From: Alistipes sp. | GTDB taxonomy: Bacteria > Bacteroidota > Bacteroidia > Bacteroidales > Rikenellaceae | Assembly (NCBI GenBank): GCA_017383445.1 | Contig: JAFNXQ010000020.1 | Coordinates: forward strand, 1-35,560 | DNA: 35,560 nt | Direction: 5' to 3' | Part shown: in pieces, positions 15,907 through 24,794 of the stretch | Layout of the letters: each line of letters opens with the position of its first letter | How positions within the stretch are numbered: the first letter of the stretch is position 1 | Position numbers and translations under genes: made by a program | Notes under the pieces: generated by a model | What the model was told of the DNA's origin: nothing | What the model saw: only the letters and a program-made list of their open reading frames with translations | The model's database searches: none

Positions 15907-16687
15907 TATAGTGTCAAAAAATATAGTAAAAAGGACATTTTGTTCTATTGTTGCCGTGCTGCGGCCCTCTGTTGAGGTTGTGGCAAAAAGGCGTTTTAGA
16001 GAGTTTTGGGTTGCGGTATTGTTGGGTATTATAGGCGTTTTTATCCTAATTTTTTCCATTTTTCCTGAAAAATGGCAGGCTGATGCACTGCGGGGGCGGA
16101 TGCTGTTTTGCATAAATATCAATATGTATGGCATGGTGTGACGGGCGGTATCAATGCCGGCATGGTGACCCCGATGAGGTTGCGTAGTTGTTGCGGATAT
16201 ACCTTATATTATATATAGCCCGAAATTTCTCCAAAAAGGGCTATGTCGTCTGCCGAAAACCTCATTGTGTAGGCGAAGGTGGCATCTATGGTCGCAATTG
16301 TGTCATTTTCCGTTGCGTTGTAATGCCGGATGGGGTGTAATGCATGGTTTTGCATAAACATTCATTTGGTTTGCATCTTTTGCATAAAGTGTATTTCTGA
16401 GATCAACCCTTTTCCTTATCGGGAAACAGGTGGCTCGTAATAGCCTTGCAAGCCCAAACCATAAAACGCCGAAAAAAAGACTATAATTTGTCATTTTTAT
16501 TGTCAAATTTGGCATAATTTGTAACTTAAATGATATAAAACGATAATATTTCTTAATTTTTTCACGGCAAAAACTTGTAACATTTATCAAAAACGCCGCT
16601 TTTGGTAACACTCTATAACTTAAAATCCCAATTTTTTCACAAAGTGTTATTTATTACAAATTATTATTAATTTAATGTTAATTTTTC
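15907..16687. other. Long intergenic region without a convincing gene
   Basis: About 780 bases between the glgB and susC promoters. Open frames here (15911-16141 from GTG; 16303-16611 on minus) have no recognisable family or start context. What can be seen: three identical copies of TTTTGCATAAA (16106-16116, 16348-16358, 16378-16388); a hairpin ATAGCCC/GGGCTAT (16215-16221 with 16238-16244) without a T-run; and an AT-rich stretch from about 16480 to the susC promoter. It may be decayed coding sequence plus a regulatory region for susCD. Confidence 0.6.
16106..16388. repeat. Three copies of TTTTGCATAAA
   Basis: Identical 11-mers at 16106-16116, 16348-16358 and 16378-16388. The last two start 30 bases apart, about three helical turns, as for a regulator binding the same face. 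They lie 325-600 bases upstream of the susC promoter. Confidence 0.5.
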
Positions 16688-16718
16688 TTGCTTGTTATGA
16701 ATATAAAAGTTATCTTTG
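16688..16718 (+). promoter_or_regulatory. susC promoter
   Basis: TTG (16688-16690), 20 bases, TATCTTTG (16711-16718), close to consensus. The start would be near 16722, giving an AT-rich leader of about 50 bases before the susC ATG. Confidence 0.7.
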
Positions 16719-16774
16719 CGAATGTATTTTTTATTTAGAAGGCAAATACAGAGTTTACAAACTTATTAAAATTA

Positions 16775-19700
16775 ATGCTTATGGTTAGGAAAATTGTACT
16801 TTCTATCGTAGCTGTTTTGGCAGTGAGCTTCGCAGCTCTTGCACAGAACAAGCAAGTGAGTGGTACGGTAACTAATTCAGACGGTTTGGCTGTCGCTGGT
16901 GCAACTGTTATCGTTGAGGGCACAACAAACGGAGTTATTACCGACACTAATGGTGCATTTAATTTGTCTGCACCCGCAAACGGTACACTCGTAGTTTCTT
17001 TCCTCGGTTATGAGGAGGCTATTGTTCCCGTTGCTGGCAAGACAAGCATCAACGTAGTTTTGAAGACTGCCTCTGAGAAGCTCGACGAGGTTACAGTCGT
17101 TGCTTTCGGCACAAAGCGTAAGCAGGATATCGTAGGTTCTGTGGCAACTGTTAAGGAGGGTCTTATCAGCAACTCACAGGCTACATCAGTATCTGCTGCT
17201 TTGGAGGGTGCCGTAGCAGGTTTGCAGGTCTTCACATCATCAGGTCAGCCCGGTGCCGACTCATCAATCCTCTTGCGTGGTATTGGTTCATTGTCAGCAG
17301 GTAACGGTGCTTTGATCGTTGTTGATGGTGTGCCTTTCAATGGTTCATTGTCAGACTTGAACCCCGCCGACATCCAGTCAATCACCGTGTCAAAGGACGC
17401 CGTATCTAACTCATTGTACGGTTCACGTGCTGCCGGTGGTGTGGTAATGGTTACTACAAAGCGTGGTACAGGCGATCGTATCCAGATCAACTTCACTGCT
17501 AACTGGGGTGTTACAAGCCGTGCTTACAAGGATTATGACATGGTAACTGATCCGGGTGAGTTCTATGAGTTGTCATGGTATGGTATCCGTAACACAGAGT
17601 GGGCTCGCAACGGACACGACCTTGCTGCCGCTAATGCTTATGCATCTGACAAATTGCTTGAGGAGTTGGTTTACAACTCATTCAAGGTTGATGCTTGCCC
17701 CAAGTGTGGTGAGGTTAAGCCATTGGTAGGTACCGATGGTAAGTTGAACCCCAACGCGAGATTGCTCTATGATGATACTTTCGCTGATGCGTTGTTCGAC
17801 TCATCATTGCGTCAGGAGTATCAGGTATCTGCAGCCGGTGGTTCAGACAAGTCTGACTACTTCGTGTCTTTGGGTTACCTCGATAACGACTCTTACGTTC
17901 TTGGTTCAGACTATACTCGTTTGACTACACGTGTTAACCTTAACACTCAGCTCCGTAAGTGGTTGCGCGTAGGTGCTAACCTCTCTTACTCAAAGACAGA
18001 GCAGAATGGTGTTATGGAGGACGTAGGTAAGGCATCTAACCCCTTCGCAGTTGCTCGTGACTGGGCTCCTATCTATCCCGTACACGCATACGATGCAGAG
18101 GGTAACTTGAAGTACAATGCTAACGGCAAGCCTATGTATGACTCAGGTATGGGTGAGCATGAGAACATGTTCGTAAATCCTGACACAGGTTCCGTTAAAC
18201 CTCGTCCTACTGCAACCAACCAGAACGTCATCAACTCAATGACTGAGGATATCCGTAAGGGTGAGGCTCACAAGCTTTCTTCACGTCTGTATGCAGAGGT
18301 TAAGTTCTTGAAGGACTTCACTTTCACTGCAAACTACGCTTATGACTACGGTACAGGTTACTCAACTGTTTACTACTCACCTACTATTGGTGACGGTCAG
18401 TCATTCAACGGTCGTGGTACAAAGACTGCTACTACTTCTGCTACAACCAACTTCAACCAGATTTTGGCTTACAACAAGATCGTTGGCGAGCACAACATCT
18501 CTGCAAAGATTGGTCACGAGTACTATCAGTTCAAGAGCAACTACTTCTCAGGTCAGAAGACTCAGTTCTTTGAGCCTTTGAACCCCGAGCTTATCAATGG
18601 TGGTCAGATGGAGTCAATTAATTCTTACACACAGCACCACAACATTGAGGGTTACTTCGCTATGGCAGACTATAACTACGGTAGCAAGTACTACTTGTCA
18701 GCTGCTTACCGTCGTGATGGTACATCTCGTTTCTTGCAGCGTTGGGGTAACTTCTGGTCAGTAGGTGCTGGCTGGCGTATCTCAAAGGAGAAGTGGATGG
18801 AGAATGCTGAGTGGGTTAACGACTTGAAGATCCGTGCATCTTATGGTACACAGGGTAACGAGAGCATGTTGAACTACACTCCTTACCAGGATTTGTGGTC
18901 AGTAACTTGGGATGGTTCACAGCTCGGTTATACTCCTTCATTCTACGGTAACCCCGATCTCTCTTGGGAGAAGCAGGCTACTATCGATGCAGGTATCGAT
19001 TTCCGTTTGTGGAATCGCGTATCAGGTTCTATCGAGTACTTCCACCGCAAGACCAACGATATGATCTTCAAGCGTCCTAAGTCAATCGCTTCAGGTCGTG
19101 AGTATAACTGGGAGAACATCGGTGCTATGTTGAACCAGGGTGTTGAGTTCGAGGTAACTGTTGATTTGGTTAAGACTCGCAAGGTTAACTGGTCAGTAAC
19201 ATTGGTAGGTTCACACTACGATAACAAGTTGCTCACTCTTCCCGAGGAGAACCGTGAGGATGGTATCGTAACAGGTCGCTTCAAGTATATGGAGGGCCGC
19301 AGCATCTTCGAGTACTACACTTACAAGTATGCTGGTATGGACGCTAATGGTAATGCTCAGTGGCATGGTTTCGAGAAGGACGACAACGGTGATTTCATTC
19401 TCGACGAGGCAGGTAACAAGAAGCCTACAATCACTTCAGAGTACAACAAGGCTGAGAAGTTCTACCTTGGTAAGGTTGCTACTCCTAAGCTCTCTGGTGG
19501 TTTGAGCACTACATTCAAGTGGAACGGTATTGATGTTAACATCGCAACTGCATTCCAGATTGGTGGTTGGGCTTACGATTCTGAGTACCTCGGTACTATG
19601 GGCCAGTCATTCTACGTAGGTCACAACCGCGATATGTGGAACACATTCAACCCCGAGACTATGAGTGGTAAGTATCCTATCTGGAACGCTAACAACTCAT

Positions 19701-19972
19701 CTAACTCATACTCTCAGACTTCTGACGTTCACCTTATCGACGCTTCTTACCTGAGCTTGCGTAACGTAACTATCGGTTACTCATTCCCCAAGAAGTGGAT
19801 GCAGAAGTTGGGTATCGGTGGTATCCGCGTATATGTAACAGGTGATAACCTCGCTTTGTGGTCTAAGCGTCAGGGCTTTGACCCCCGTGTATCAATCACA
19901 GGTAGCAACGGTGACTTCGGTGGTTACGCTCCTTTGCGTGTAATCTCTGGTGGTGTTAACCTTACATTCTAA
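16775..19972 (+). CDS. SusC/RagA-family TonB-dependent outer-membrane transporter
   Basis: Imports a large ligand (glycan or peptide) across the outer membrane, powered by TonB-ExbBD; works as a pair with the SusD-like lipoprotein directly downstream. The 1065 residues are in order: signal peptide (ending ALAQ), carboxypeptidase-regulatory-like domain (KQVSGTVTNSDG onward, ~25-105), TonB-box region (EVTVVAFGT), plug (to GSRAAGGVVMVTTKRG, ~235) and a 22-strand-type barrel. An unusual CPKCG sequence (C308, C311) lies in an extracellular-side segment of the barrel. Codon use (GGT, TCA, AAC, CGT, GTT) is much more uniform than in flanking genes, implying very high expression. The ligand cannot be told: no glycoside hydrolase, sulfatase or peptidase gene is adjacent. 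Confidence 0.95.
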   Translation: MLMVRKIVLSIVAVLAVSFAALAQNKQVSGTVTNSDGLAVAGATVIVEGTTNGVITDTNGAFNLSAPANGTLVVSFLGYEEAIVPVAGKTSINVVLKTASEKLDEVTVVAFGTKRKQDIVGSVATVKEGLISNSQATSVSAALEGAVAGLQVFTSSGQPGADSSILLRGIGSLSAGNGALIVVDGVPFNGSLSDLNPADIQSITVSKDAVSNSLYGSRAAGGVVMVTTKRGTGDRIQINFTANWGVTSRAYKDYDMVTDPGEFYELSWYGIRNTEWARNGHDLAAANAYASDKLLEELVYNSFKVDACPKCGEVKPLVGTDGKLNPNARLLYDDTFADALFDSSLRQEYQVSAAGGSDKSDYFVSLGYLDNDSYVLGSDYTRLTTRVNLNTQLRKWLRVGANLSYSKTEQNGVMEDVGKASNPFAVARDWAPIYPVHAYDAEGNLKYNANGKPMYDSGMGEHENMFVNPDTGSVKPRPTATNQNVINSMTEDIRKGEAHKLSSRLYAEVKFLKDFTFTANYAYDYGTGYSTVYYSPTIGDGQSFNGRGTKTATTSATTNFNQILAYNKIVGEHNISAKIGHEYYQFKSNYFSGQKTQFFEPLNPELINGGQMESINSYTQHHNIEGYFAMADYNYGSKYYLSAAYRRDGTSRFLQRWGNFWSVGAGWRISKEKWMENAEWVNDLKIRASYGTQGNESMLNYTPYQDLWSVTWDGSQLGYTPSFYGNPDLSWEKQATIDAGIDFRLWNRVSGSIEYFHRKTNDMIFKRPKSIASGREYNWENIGAMLNQGVEFEVTVDLVKTRKVNWSVTLVGSHYDNKLLTLPEENREDGIVTGRFKYMEGRSIFEYYTYKYAGMDANGNAQWHGFEKDDNGDFILDEAGNKKPTITSEYNKAEKFYLGKVATPKLSGGLSTTFKWNGIDVNIATAFQIGGWAYDSEYLGTMGQSFYVGHNRDMWNTFNPETMSGKYPIWNANNSSNSYSQTSDVHLIDASYLSLRNVTIGYSFPKKWMQKLGIGGIRVYVTGDNLALWSKRQGFDPRVSITGSNGDFGGYAPLRVISGGVNLTF

Positions 19973-19998
19973 TTAACAGTAACCTTTAAAAACAGATA

Positions 19999-21564
19999 AT
20001 GATTATGAAAAAGATATTTTTAATCTTGGCGGCAGGTGTTGCAGTAACACTTACGTCGTGTCTTAAGGACGCAGAGGTTACAGCTTACGTTACTCCGGAA
20101 TCAAAGAACGAGATTGCTTCTGAGGATCCCGGTAAGATTTTCGATGCTGCTGTAGCCGGTATCTACAACAATATTCACTACTCTTGGGGTGGTCAGCAGA
20201 GCCACAACTACTTTGGTCAGAAGGGTTTTGATTACCTTACATCTTTGATGGGTAACGATATGGTTATGACAGGTCGTTATAACATGTCACTCTACCACCA
20301 TATTCTGGACTACTGGCAGGAGAACTACAACCCAACATATTTCCGTTGGTCAGAGAACTACCAGCACATTGCCGATGCTAACAACATCCTCAAGTCTATC
20401 TCTGCTGATGAGACTAAACCTGAGGTTTTGAAGTATAAGGCTTTGGCACAGGCTACTCGTGGTTATGCATACTTGCACCTTGCTTACCTCTTCCAGCTTC
20501 CTTACTATATGGGTGCTGAGGGTACAGCTTGGGGTATGAATACCAAGTACTCTGGCTCTAACGCTGATGCTCCTGGTGTTGTTCTTATCAAGGAGGATAC
20601 AGAGGGCGACCAGCCTCGTTCAACCGTAGGTGAGATTTATGCTCTTATCGTTAGCGACCTTACTGAGGCTTATGACTTCTTTGAGGCTAACGGCATGCTT
20701 TACACAGCTTCACACACTGACTTCGACGGTTTGGTAGTAGCTAACTACCTGATGCGTACTCATATGATTATGCACAACTGGACAGAGGCTGAGAAGTATG
20801 CAAAGGTTATCGTTGATACAGCTCCTCTGGGATCAGCAGCAGATTTGTTGCAGGGCTTCAGCGACATCAACCTCAAGAACGTAATCTTCGGTTGCGATGT
20901 TACAGCTGATAACTCAGGTGTCTACGCATCATTCTTCTCACAGATGGATATGTTCGGTCAGGGTTATGCAAACCTTGGTGTAGCTCGTGTAGCTCACAAC
21001 TACCTCACAGCCGCTATCGCTGATAACGATATCCGTTTGGATTGGTTCTTCACAAGACGTAACTTCGCTAAGCTCTGCACAGAGTTTGGTGGCCAGCCTA
21101 AGGCTTTGGCATTCTACGATCAGTCTTGTAAGTTCATCGGTGCAGGTCGTTCAGTAGTTTACGGCAACTGGCACTTGGGCGACGAGATCTTCCTTCGTTC
21201 AGAGGAGGCTCACTTCTGCTTGGCTGAGATCTATGCTCACCAGAAGCAGTACACAAAGGCTATCGAGGTTTTGGAGAACATTATGAAGATTCGTCAGGCA
21301 GACTATAAGTATGCTGGTCAGCAGAACGTAGCCGAGTTGGTATCAGAGATCAACCTCCAGAAGCGTATCGAGTTCTGGGGTGAGGGTATCGAGTACCTTG
21401 ACAACCGTCGTTTGAACATCCCTGTTGACCGTACAGCTGAGGGTACTAACCACATCTCTTGGGCACAGGGCGTTTGGACACAGGATATGCCTAACTTCCT
21501 CTACCAGATTCCTCTCGATGAGATCGATGCTAACACAATGATTGGTCCTGAGGATCAGAACTAA
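19999..21564 (+). CDS. SusD/RagB-family outer-membrane lipoprotein
   Basis: Surface lipoprotein that closes over the SusC barrel and captures the ligand. The 521-residue protein has a lipoprotein signal with lipobox LTSC (C21), followed by the usual mature SusD start (residues ~35-60, AAVAGIYNN) and TPR-like helices with SusD signatures such as ARGYAYLHLAYLF and LRSEEAHFCLAEIYA, and a C-terminal YQIPLDEIDANT. A second ATG at 20005 is an equally possible start. It starts 26 bases after susC, shares its codon bias, and ends at a terminator (21588-21620), so susCD is a two-gene transcript. Confidence 0.95.
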   Translation: MIMKKIFLILAAGVAVTLTSCLKDAEVTAYVTPESKNEIASEDPGKIFDAAVAGIYNNIHYSWGGQQSHNYFGQKGFDYLTSLMGNDMVMTGRYNMSLYHHILDYWQENYNPTYFRWSENYQHIADANNILKSISADETKPEVLKYKALAQATRGYAYLHLAYLFQLPYYMGAEGTAWGMNTKYSGSNADAPGVVLIKEDTEGDQPRSTVGEIYALIVSDLTEAYDFFEANGMLYTASHTDFDGLVVANYLMRTHMIMHNWTEAEKYAKVIVDTAPLGSAADLLQGFSDINLKNVIFGCDVTADNSGVYASFFSQMDMFGQGYANLGVARVAHNYLTAAIADNDIRLDWFFTRRNFAKLCTEFGGQPKALAFYDQSCKFIGAGRSVVYGNWHLGDEIFLRSEEAHFCLAEIYAHQKQYTKAIEVLENIMKIRQADYKYAGQQNVAELVSEINLQKRIEFWGEGIEYLDNRRLNIPVDRTAEGTNHISWAQGVWTQDMPNFLYQIPLDEIDANTMIGPEDQN

Positions 21565-21587
21565 TCCTTGTTTGGAATACATCTTCA

Positions 21588-21620
21588 AGAGTATCGCCTG
21601 CGGGCGGTACTCTTTTTTTT
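21588..21620 (+). terminator. susCD terminator
   Basis: AGAGTATCGCC (21588-21598) pairs with GGCGGTACTCT (21603-21613), loop TGCG, then a run of T to 21620. Placed 23 bases after the susD stop. Confidence 0.9.
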
Positions 21621-21643
21621 GTGGGGTGAGGCGGTGGGGCGGT

Positions 21644-21679
21644 GTTTTGGCGATGCGAAGCCGTTTTGGCGGTGCGAAG
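21644..21679. repeat. Two-copy tandem repeat, 19-base period
   Basis: GTTTTGGCGATGCGAAG (21644-21660) is followed, after CC, by GTTTTGGCGGTGCGAAG (21663-21679), one base different. It lies in a G-rich stretch between the susCD terminator and the next promoter; no gene is visible. Confidence 0.6.
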
Positions 21680-21741
21680 GTGCGGTGAGTCGGTGCCGAG
21701 CCGTTTTTTTTCTTCGTTGCGGATAATAAAGGTCGGGGGTG

Positions 21742-21772
21742 TTGGCGTTTTATGGTGGAAACACTATATTTG
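21742..21772 (+). promoter_or_regulatory. Promoter abutting the ATG at 21777
   Basis: TTG (21742-21744), 20 bases, TATATTTG (21765-21772). Only four bases separate the -7 element from the ATG, so the mRNA would be leaderless or nearly so. Confidence 0.6.
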
Positions 21773-21776
21773 CACT

Positions 21777-22358
21777 ATGAAAAAATCGATTTTAAGCCGC
21801 ATAATTCTTGCGATGTGCCTCGTGGTGGTGTCACTCTCCGCCTCGGCACAAAGTCGCAGCCGTACGCCCCTCTACGTTGTCAATGGCGAGAGAATGTCCG
21901 AGGAGCAGGTGCGTAAGATTGACCCCGAGGATATTGTCGATAACCAGCTGCTCACCATCGACGAGCAGACCATCGCCGAGTATGGCGTCGAGGCGTCAAA
22001 TGGCGTGGTGCTGATTACGCTGCGTTACGACACGCCGGCACGCTTCGTGGTCGATGGCGAGGAGCTCAATTACAGTGCCTACATTGCCGAGCAGGTGAAG
22101 TGGGGCGTGATGGATGGCGTGGCACGCGTGATTATATCGTTCACGCTGGCCGAGGATGGTTCGGTGGCGGCAACCGATGTGCTGGAGGCCTCGGACAAGC
22201 GTCTGCTGCGTCGCATCGAGAAGGCTATGGCGGAGGCTCCACGCTGGCAGCCGGCACTCAAAGAGGGTCGTGGCGTCAGCACCAGGCACTTGCTACGCAT
22301 AACCCTGCCCAAGGGCTACGAGATGCCCCGCGAGCAGGTGGTGAGGATAAGAGGATAA
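21777..22358 (+). CDS. Secreted protein with plug-like segment and TonB C-terminal domain
   Basis: 193 residues from the ATG at 21777, chosen because a signal peptide starts exactly there (MKKSILSRIILAMC... ending SASAQ). Residues ~30-78 read like the plug region of a SusC protein: LYVVNGERMSEEQVRKIDPED, then YGVEASNGVVLITLRY, the counterpart of the YG..ANGVI.ITTK block. Residues ~105-185 match a TonB C-terminal domain (FTLAEDGSVAATDVLEAS...PRWQPALKEGRGVSTRHLLRITLP). No transmembrane anchor remains, so it is not a normal TonB. It might modulate or sense TonB-dependent transport in the periplasm; this is inference. Its position next to susCD suggests a link, but it has its own promoter. Confidence 0.8.
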   Translation: MKKSILSRIILAMCLVVVSLSASAQSRSRTPLYVVNGERMSEEQVRKIDPEDIVDNQLLTIDEQTIAEYGVEASNGVVLITLRYDTPARFVVDGEELNYSAYIAEQVKWGVMDGVARVIISFTLAEDGSVAATDVLEASDKRLLRRIEKAMAEAPRWQPALKEGRGVSTRHLLRITLPKGYEMPREQVVRIRG

Positions 22359-22390
22359 AAAAAGAGCAAGGAAAAAACCTTGCTCTTTTT
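22359..22390. terminator. Bidirectional terminator between convergent genes
   Basis: Perfect stem AAAAAGAGCAAGG (22359-22371) with CCTTGCTCTTTTT (22378-22390), loop of six A. It begins right after the stop of the plug/TonB gene and faces the minus-strand gene ending at 22407. Confidence 0.9.
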
Positions 22391-22406
22391 CTATCTATTC
22401 TTTTGT

Positions 22407-23432
22407 TTACAACTCCGCTATCAGCCTCTCGACATCCTCGGGGCGTGTGGCCCAGCTGGTGGCAAGACGCACCACCGTACGCCCGTCGTCGAGATGCTCC
22501 CACTCGCTGAACGACGTCACCCGACGCATACGCTGCAACTGCTCATCGTCAAGCACAAAGAAAACCTGATTTGTCGGCGAGGAGTAGTAGGTCTGAAAAC
22601 CCTTCGCCACCAGAGCCTCACGCAGTCGTGCGGCCTGCTCTATGGCGTGGCGGGCAATGCGGAAATATAAATCGTCGGTGAACAGCACATCGAACTGCAC
22701 GCCCAGCATACGACCCTTGGCCAGCAGGGCACCACTCTGCTTTATGGTGGTGAAGAAGTGCGGAATAAAGCCCTTTCGTGGAATGACTACCGCCTCGCCG
22801 AACATAGCTCCGACCTTCGTGCCGCCAATGTAGAACACATCGCACAGGCGAGCCAAATCCTTCAAGGTCACATCGCTACCCTCCGCCATAAGGCCGTAGC
22901 CCAACCTTGCACCATCGGCAAAGAGGGGTATCTCCCACTTGCGGCACACCTCCGAGAGAGCCTCCAGCTCCGCAAGAGAGTATATCGTGCCATACTCGGT
23001 GGGTTGCGAGATATAGACCATTCCCGGCCACACCATGTGGTCCCACGCCTCGTCACGGCGGAACGCCTCGATGTAGGCATCAACAGCCTCGGCCGAGAGC
23101 TTGCCGTCGTGGTGGGGTATGGTCAGCACCTTATGTCCGCCGGCCTCTATTGCTCCCGCCTCGTGCAGGGCTATGTGGCCCGTATCGGCAGCGATGACTC
23201 CCTCGTAGGGGCGTAGCAGGGCTCGGATGACGGTTGCGTTGGTCTGCGTGCCACCCACCAGAAAGTGTACCTCGCCATCGGTCAGGCCGCACGCCGAGAG
23301 AATCTTCCTGCGAGCCGACTCGCACACCTCATCACAGCCGTAGCCTACGCACTGCTGCATATTTGTTGCGGCGAGTCGTTCCAGAATCAGAGGGTGAGCA
23401 CCCTCCATATAGTCATTTTCGAAATGAAGCAT
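22407..23432 (-). CDS. Low-specificity threonine aldolase / beta-eliminating lyase family PLP enzyme
   Basis: PLP-dependent fold-type I enzyme of 341 residues. Threonine aldolases split L-threonine (or allo-threonine) to glycine and acetaldehyde. The PLP lysine is K206 in YIGGTKVGAMFGEAV; D173 in FADGARLGYG would bind the pyridine nitrogen; GGTQTNA (60-66) is the phosphate loop. This group also includes related beta-eliminating lyases, so substrate is uncertain. It is the last gene after the ABC exporter pair, starting 6 bases after the permease stop, so it is probably co-transcribed, and ends at the terminator 22359-22390. Confidence 0.85.
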   Translation of the reverse strand: MLHFENDYMEGAHPLILERLAATNMQQCVGYGCDEVCESARRKILSACGLTDGEVHFLVGGTQTNATVIRALLRPYEGVIAADTGHIALHEAGAIEAGGHKVLTIPHHDGKLSAEAVDAYIEAFRRDEAWDHMVWPGMVYISQPTEYGTIYSLAELEALSEVCRKWEIPLFADGARLGYGLMAEGSDVTLKDLARLCDVFYIGGTKVGAMFGEAVVIPRKGFIPHFFTTIKQSGALLAKGRMLGVQFDVLFTDDLYFRIARHAIEQAARLREALVAKGFQTYYSSPTNQVFFVLDDEQLQRMRRVTSFSEWEHLDDGRTVVRLATSWATRPEDVERLIAEL

Positions 23433-23438
23433 CTTACG

Positions 23439-24755
23439 CTACTGCTTAATCCACTGCCACAACTCCTTGAACGAAGGCTTCTTGCCGTGCATAAAGATAC
23501 CCACGCGATAGATCTTGCCGGCAACCCACGCCACGCCTACGACCGAAGCATACAACACCGCCAGCGAGAACCATATCTGCCATGTGGGGATATCAAACGG
23601 TATGCGTGCCAACATCACCACGGGCGATGTGAAGGGGATAATCGAGCCCCAGAAGGCCATCGTCGAGTTGGGGTCATTGAAGACGGCCATCGATAAAAAG
23701 AACGCCAAAAAGATGGGTATCATAATGGGAGTCTGCAACTGGTTGGAATCCTGCACAGAATCGACAGCCGAGCCCACAGCTGCAAACATCGCTGCATAGA
23801 AGAGGAAACCACCCAAAAGGAAGAGAAGCAGATAGACGAACAGCATCACAAGCTTGCCCGTGTCGGTAGCAAACGAGAGTGCCGAGAGCATATCGGCGTC
23901 GATGTCGGCGTCGATGGTGGTCATCTGACCCGCCTGCACAGCCTCTACGGTCTGCATAATGTCGTCGGGCATCAACAACGGCAATACAGCACTACCTATA
24001 CCGCACACCAATACAGCCCATATAGCCACCTGCGTAATGGCAACCGAAGCCACACCCAGAATCTTACCCATCAGGAGCTGGAAGGGGCTGACACTTGACA
24101 CCAGCACATCCAGCACGCGGCTGCTCTTCTCCTCAATAACCGAGTTCATAACCATTCCGCCGTAGAGGAGGAGGAACATATAGAGCAACACGCCCAAAAT
24201 CATACCCAGCATATAGGTAACGGCAGATGATGTAGCCTCTTCGGCCTCGCCCGACTCCGTGGTCTTGTCGTTGCGATAGGAGGTGAGCACCACATTGGCC
24301 TTCACATCCTTCATTATCTGTTCCAGATTCTCGATATCGTAGCGGCTCAGGCGCTCATTCTCAATCACCTTCTCAATCTGCGACGATATGTTCTCCTCCA
24401 TCAACATCGACGACGAAGAGTTGGTGTAGAGCTGTGCCTGCGTAGGCTCATCGACAATATTCTGACCTATCCACAGCACACCAAAGACCTCGGTGTTGGC
24501 ACGAGCCTCCGATAACGAGAGGTCGGTGAACGTGAATTTCAGCTCGTCGGTGTTTTCCAGACTCTCGGCCATCAGCCCACTCTCGTCAATCACCAACAGC
24601 TCCTTCTCATCGCCCGTTGCGAAGAACATTATAAGCGAAGGTACCGCCATCAACACAATCATCAGCACGGGCATCAGTATCGTGGTGATGATGAAGGTCT
24701 TGTTTCTCACGCGCTCGTTGAACTCACGAGCAATAATTATCTTTATCTTGTTCAT
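23439..24755 (-). CDS. ABC-2 type exporter permease (NatB-like)
   Basis: Membrane subunit of an exporter, 438 residues. One transmembrane segment near residues 20-45 (IITTILMPVLMIVLMAVPSL) is followed by a ~130-residue outward-facing domain, then about five more segments from ~175 on (for example YMLGMILGVLLYMFLLLYGG and LVMLFVYLLLFLLGGFLFYA). VIEEKSSRVLDVLVSSVSPF is the usual cytoplasmic coupling region of NatB/YhaP-type permeases. The ATPase gene lies 39 bases upstream. Transported substrate unknown; sodium, drugs or peptides are the options known for this family. Confidence 0.88.
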   Translation of the reverse strand: MNKIKIIIAREFNERVRNKTFIITTILMPVLMIVLMAVPSLIMFFATGDEKELLVIDESGLMAESLENTDELKFTFTDLSLSEARANTEVFGVLWIGQNIVDEPTQAQLYTNSSSSMLMEENISSQIEKVIENERLSRYDIENLEQIMKDVKANVVLTSYRNDKTTESGEAEEATSSAVTYMLGMILGVLLYMFLLLYGGMVMNSVIEEKSSRVLDVLVSSVSPFQLLMGKILGVASVAITQVAIWAVLVCGIGSAVLPLLMPDDIMQTVEAVQAGQMTTIDADIDADMLSALSFATDTGKLVMLFVYLLLFLLGGFLFYAAMFAAVGSAVDSVQDSNQLQTPIMIPIFLAFFLSMAVFNDPNSTMAFWGSIIPFTSPVVMLARIPFDIPTWQIWFSLAVLYASVVGVAWVAGKIYRVGIFMHGKKPSFKELWQWIKQ

Positions 24756-24794
24756 AATCTTTATGTTATTATAGCGTTACAACAACCACTCTGC

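Noticed and set aside
15853..16134. N-terminal extension of glgB
   Set aside because: It crosses the glgB promoter, and the resulting sequence has no CBM48 or GH13 similarity.
15911..16141. 76-codon frame with one hydrophobic segment, GTG start
   Set aside because: GTG start, no recognised family, not linked to a promoter; it may be chance or a gene remnant.
16303..16611. 102-codon minus-strand frame
   Set aside because: AT-rich chance frame without domain or promoter signals; it covers two of the TTTTGCATAAA copies.
17428..17443. CACGTG-containing sequence in susC, considered as a parS site
   Set aside because: Only one half matches the parS core; the other half (TGCTGCC) does not.
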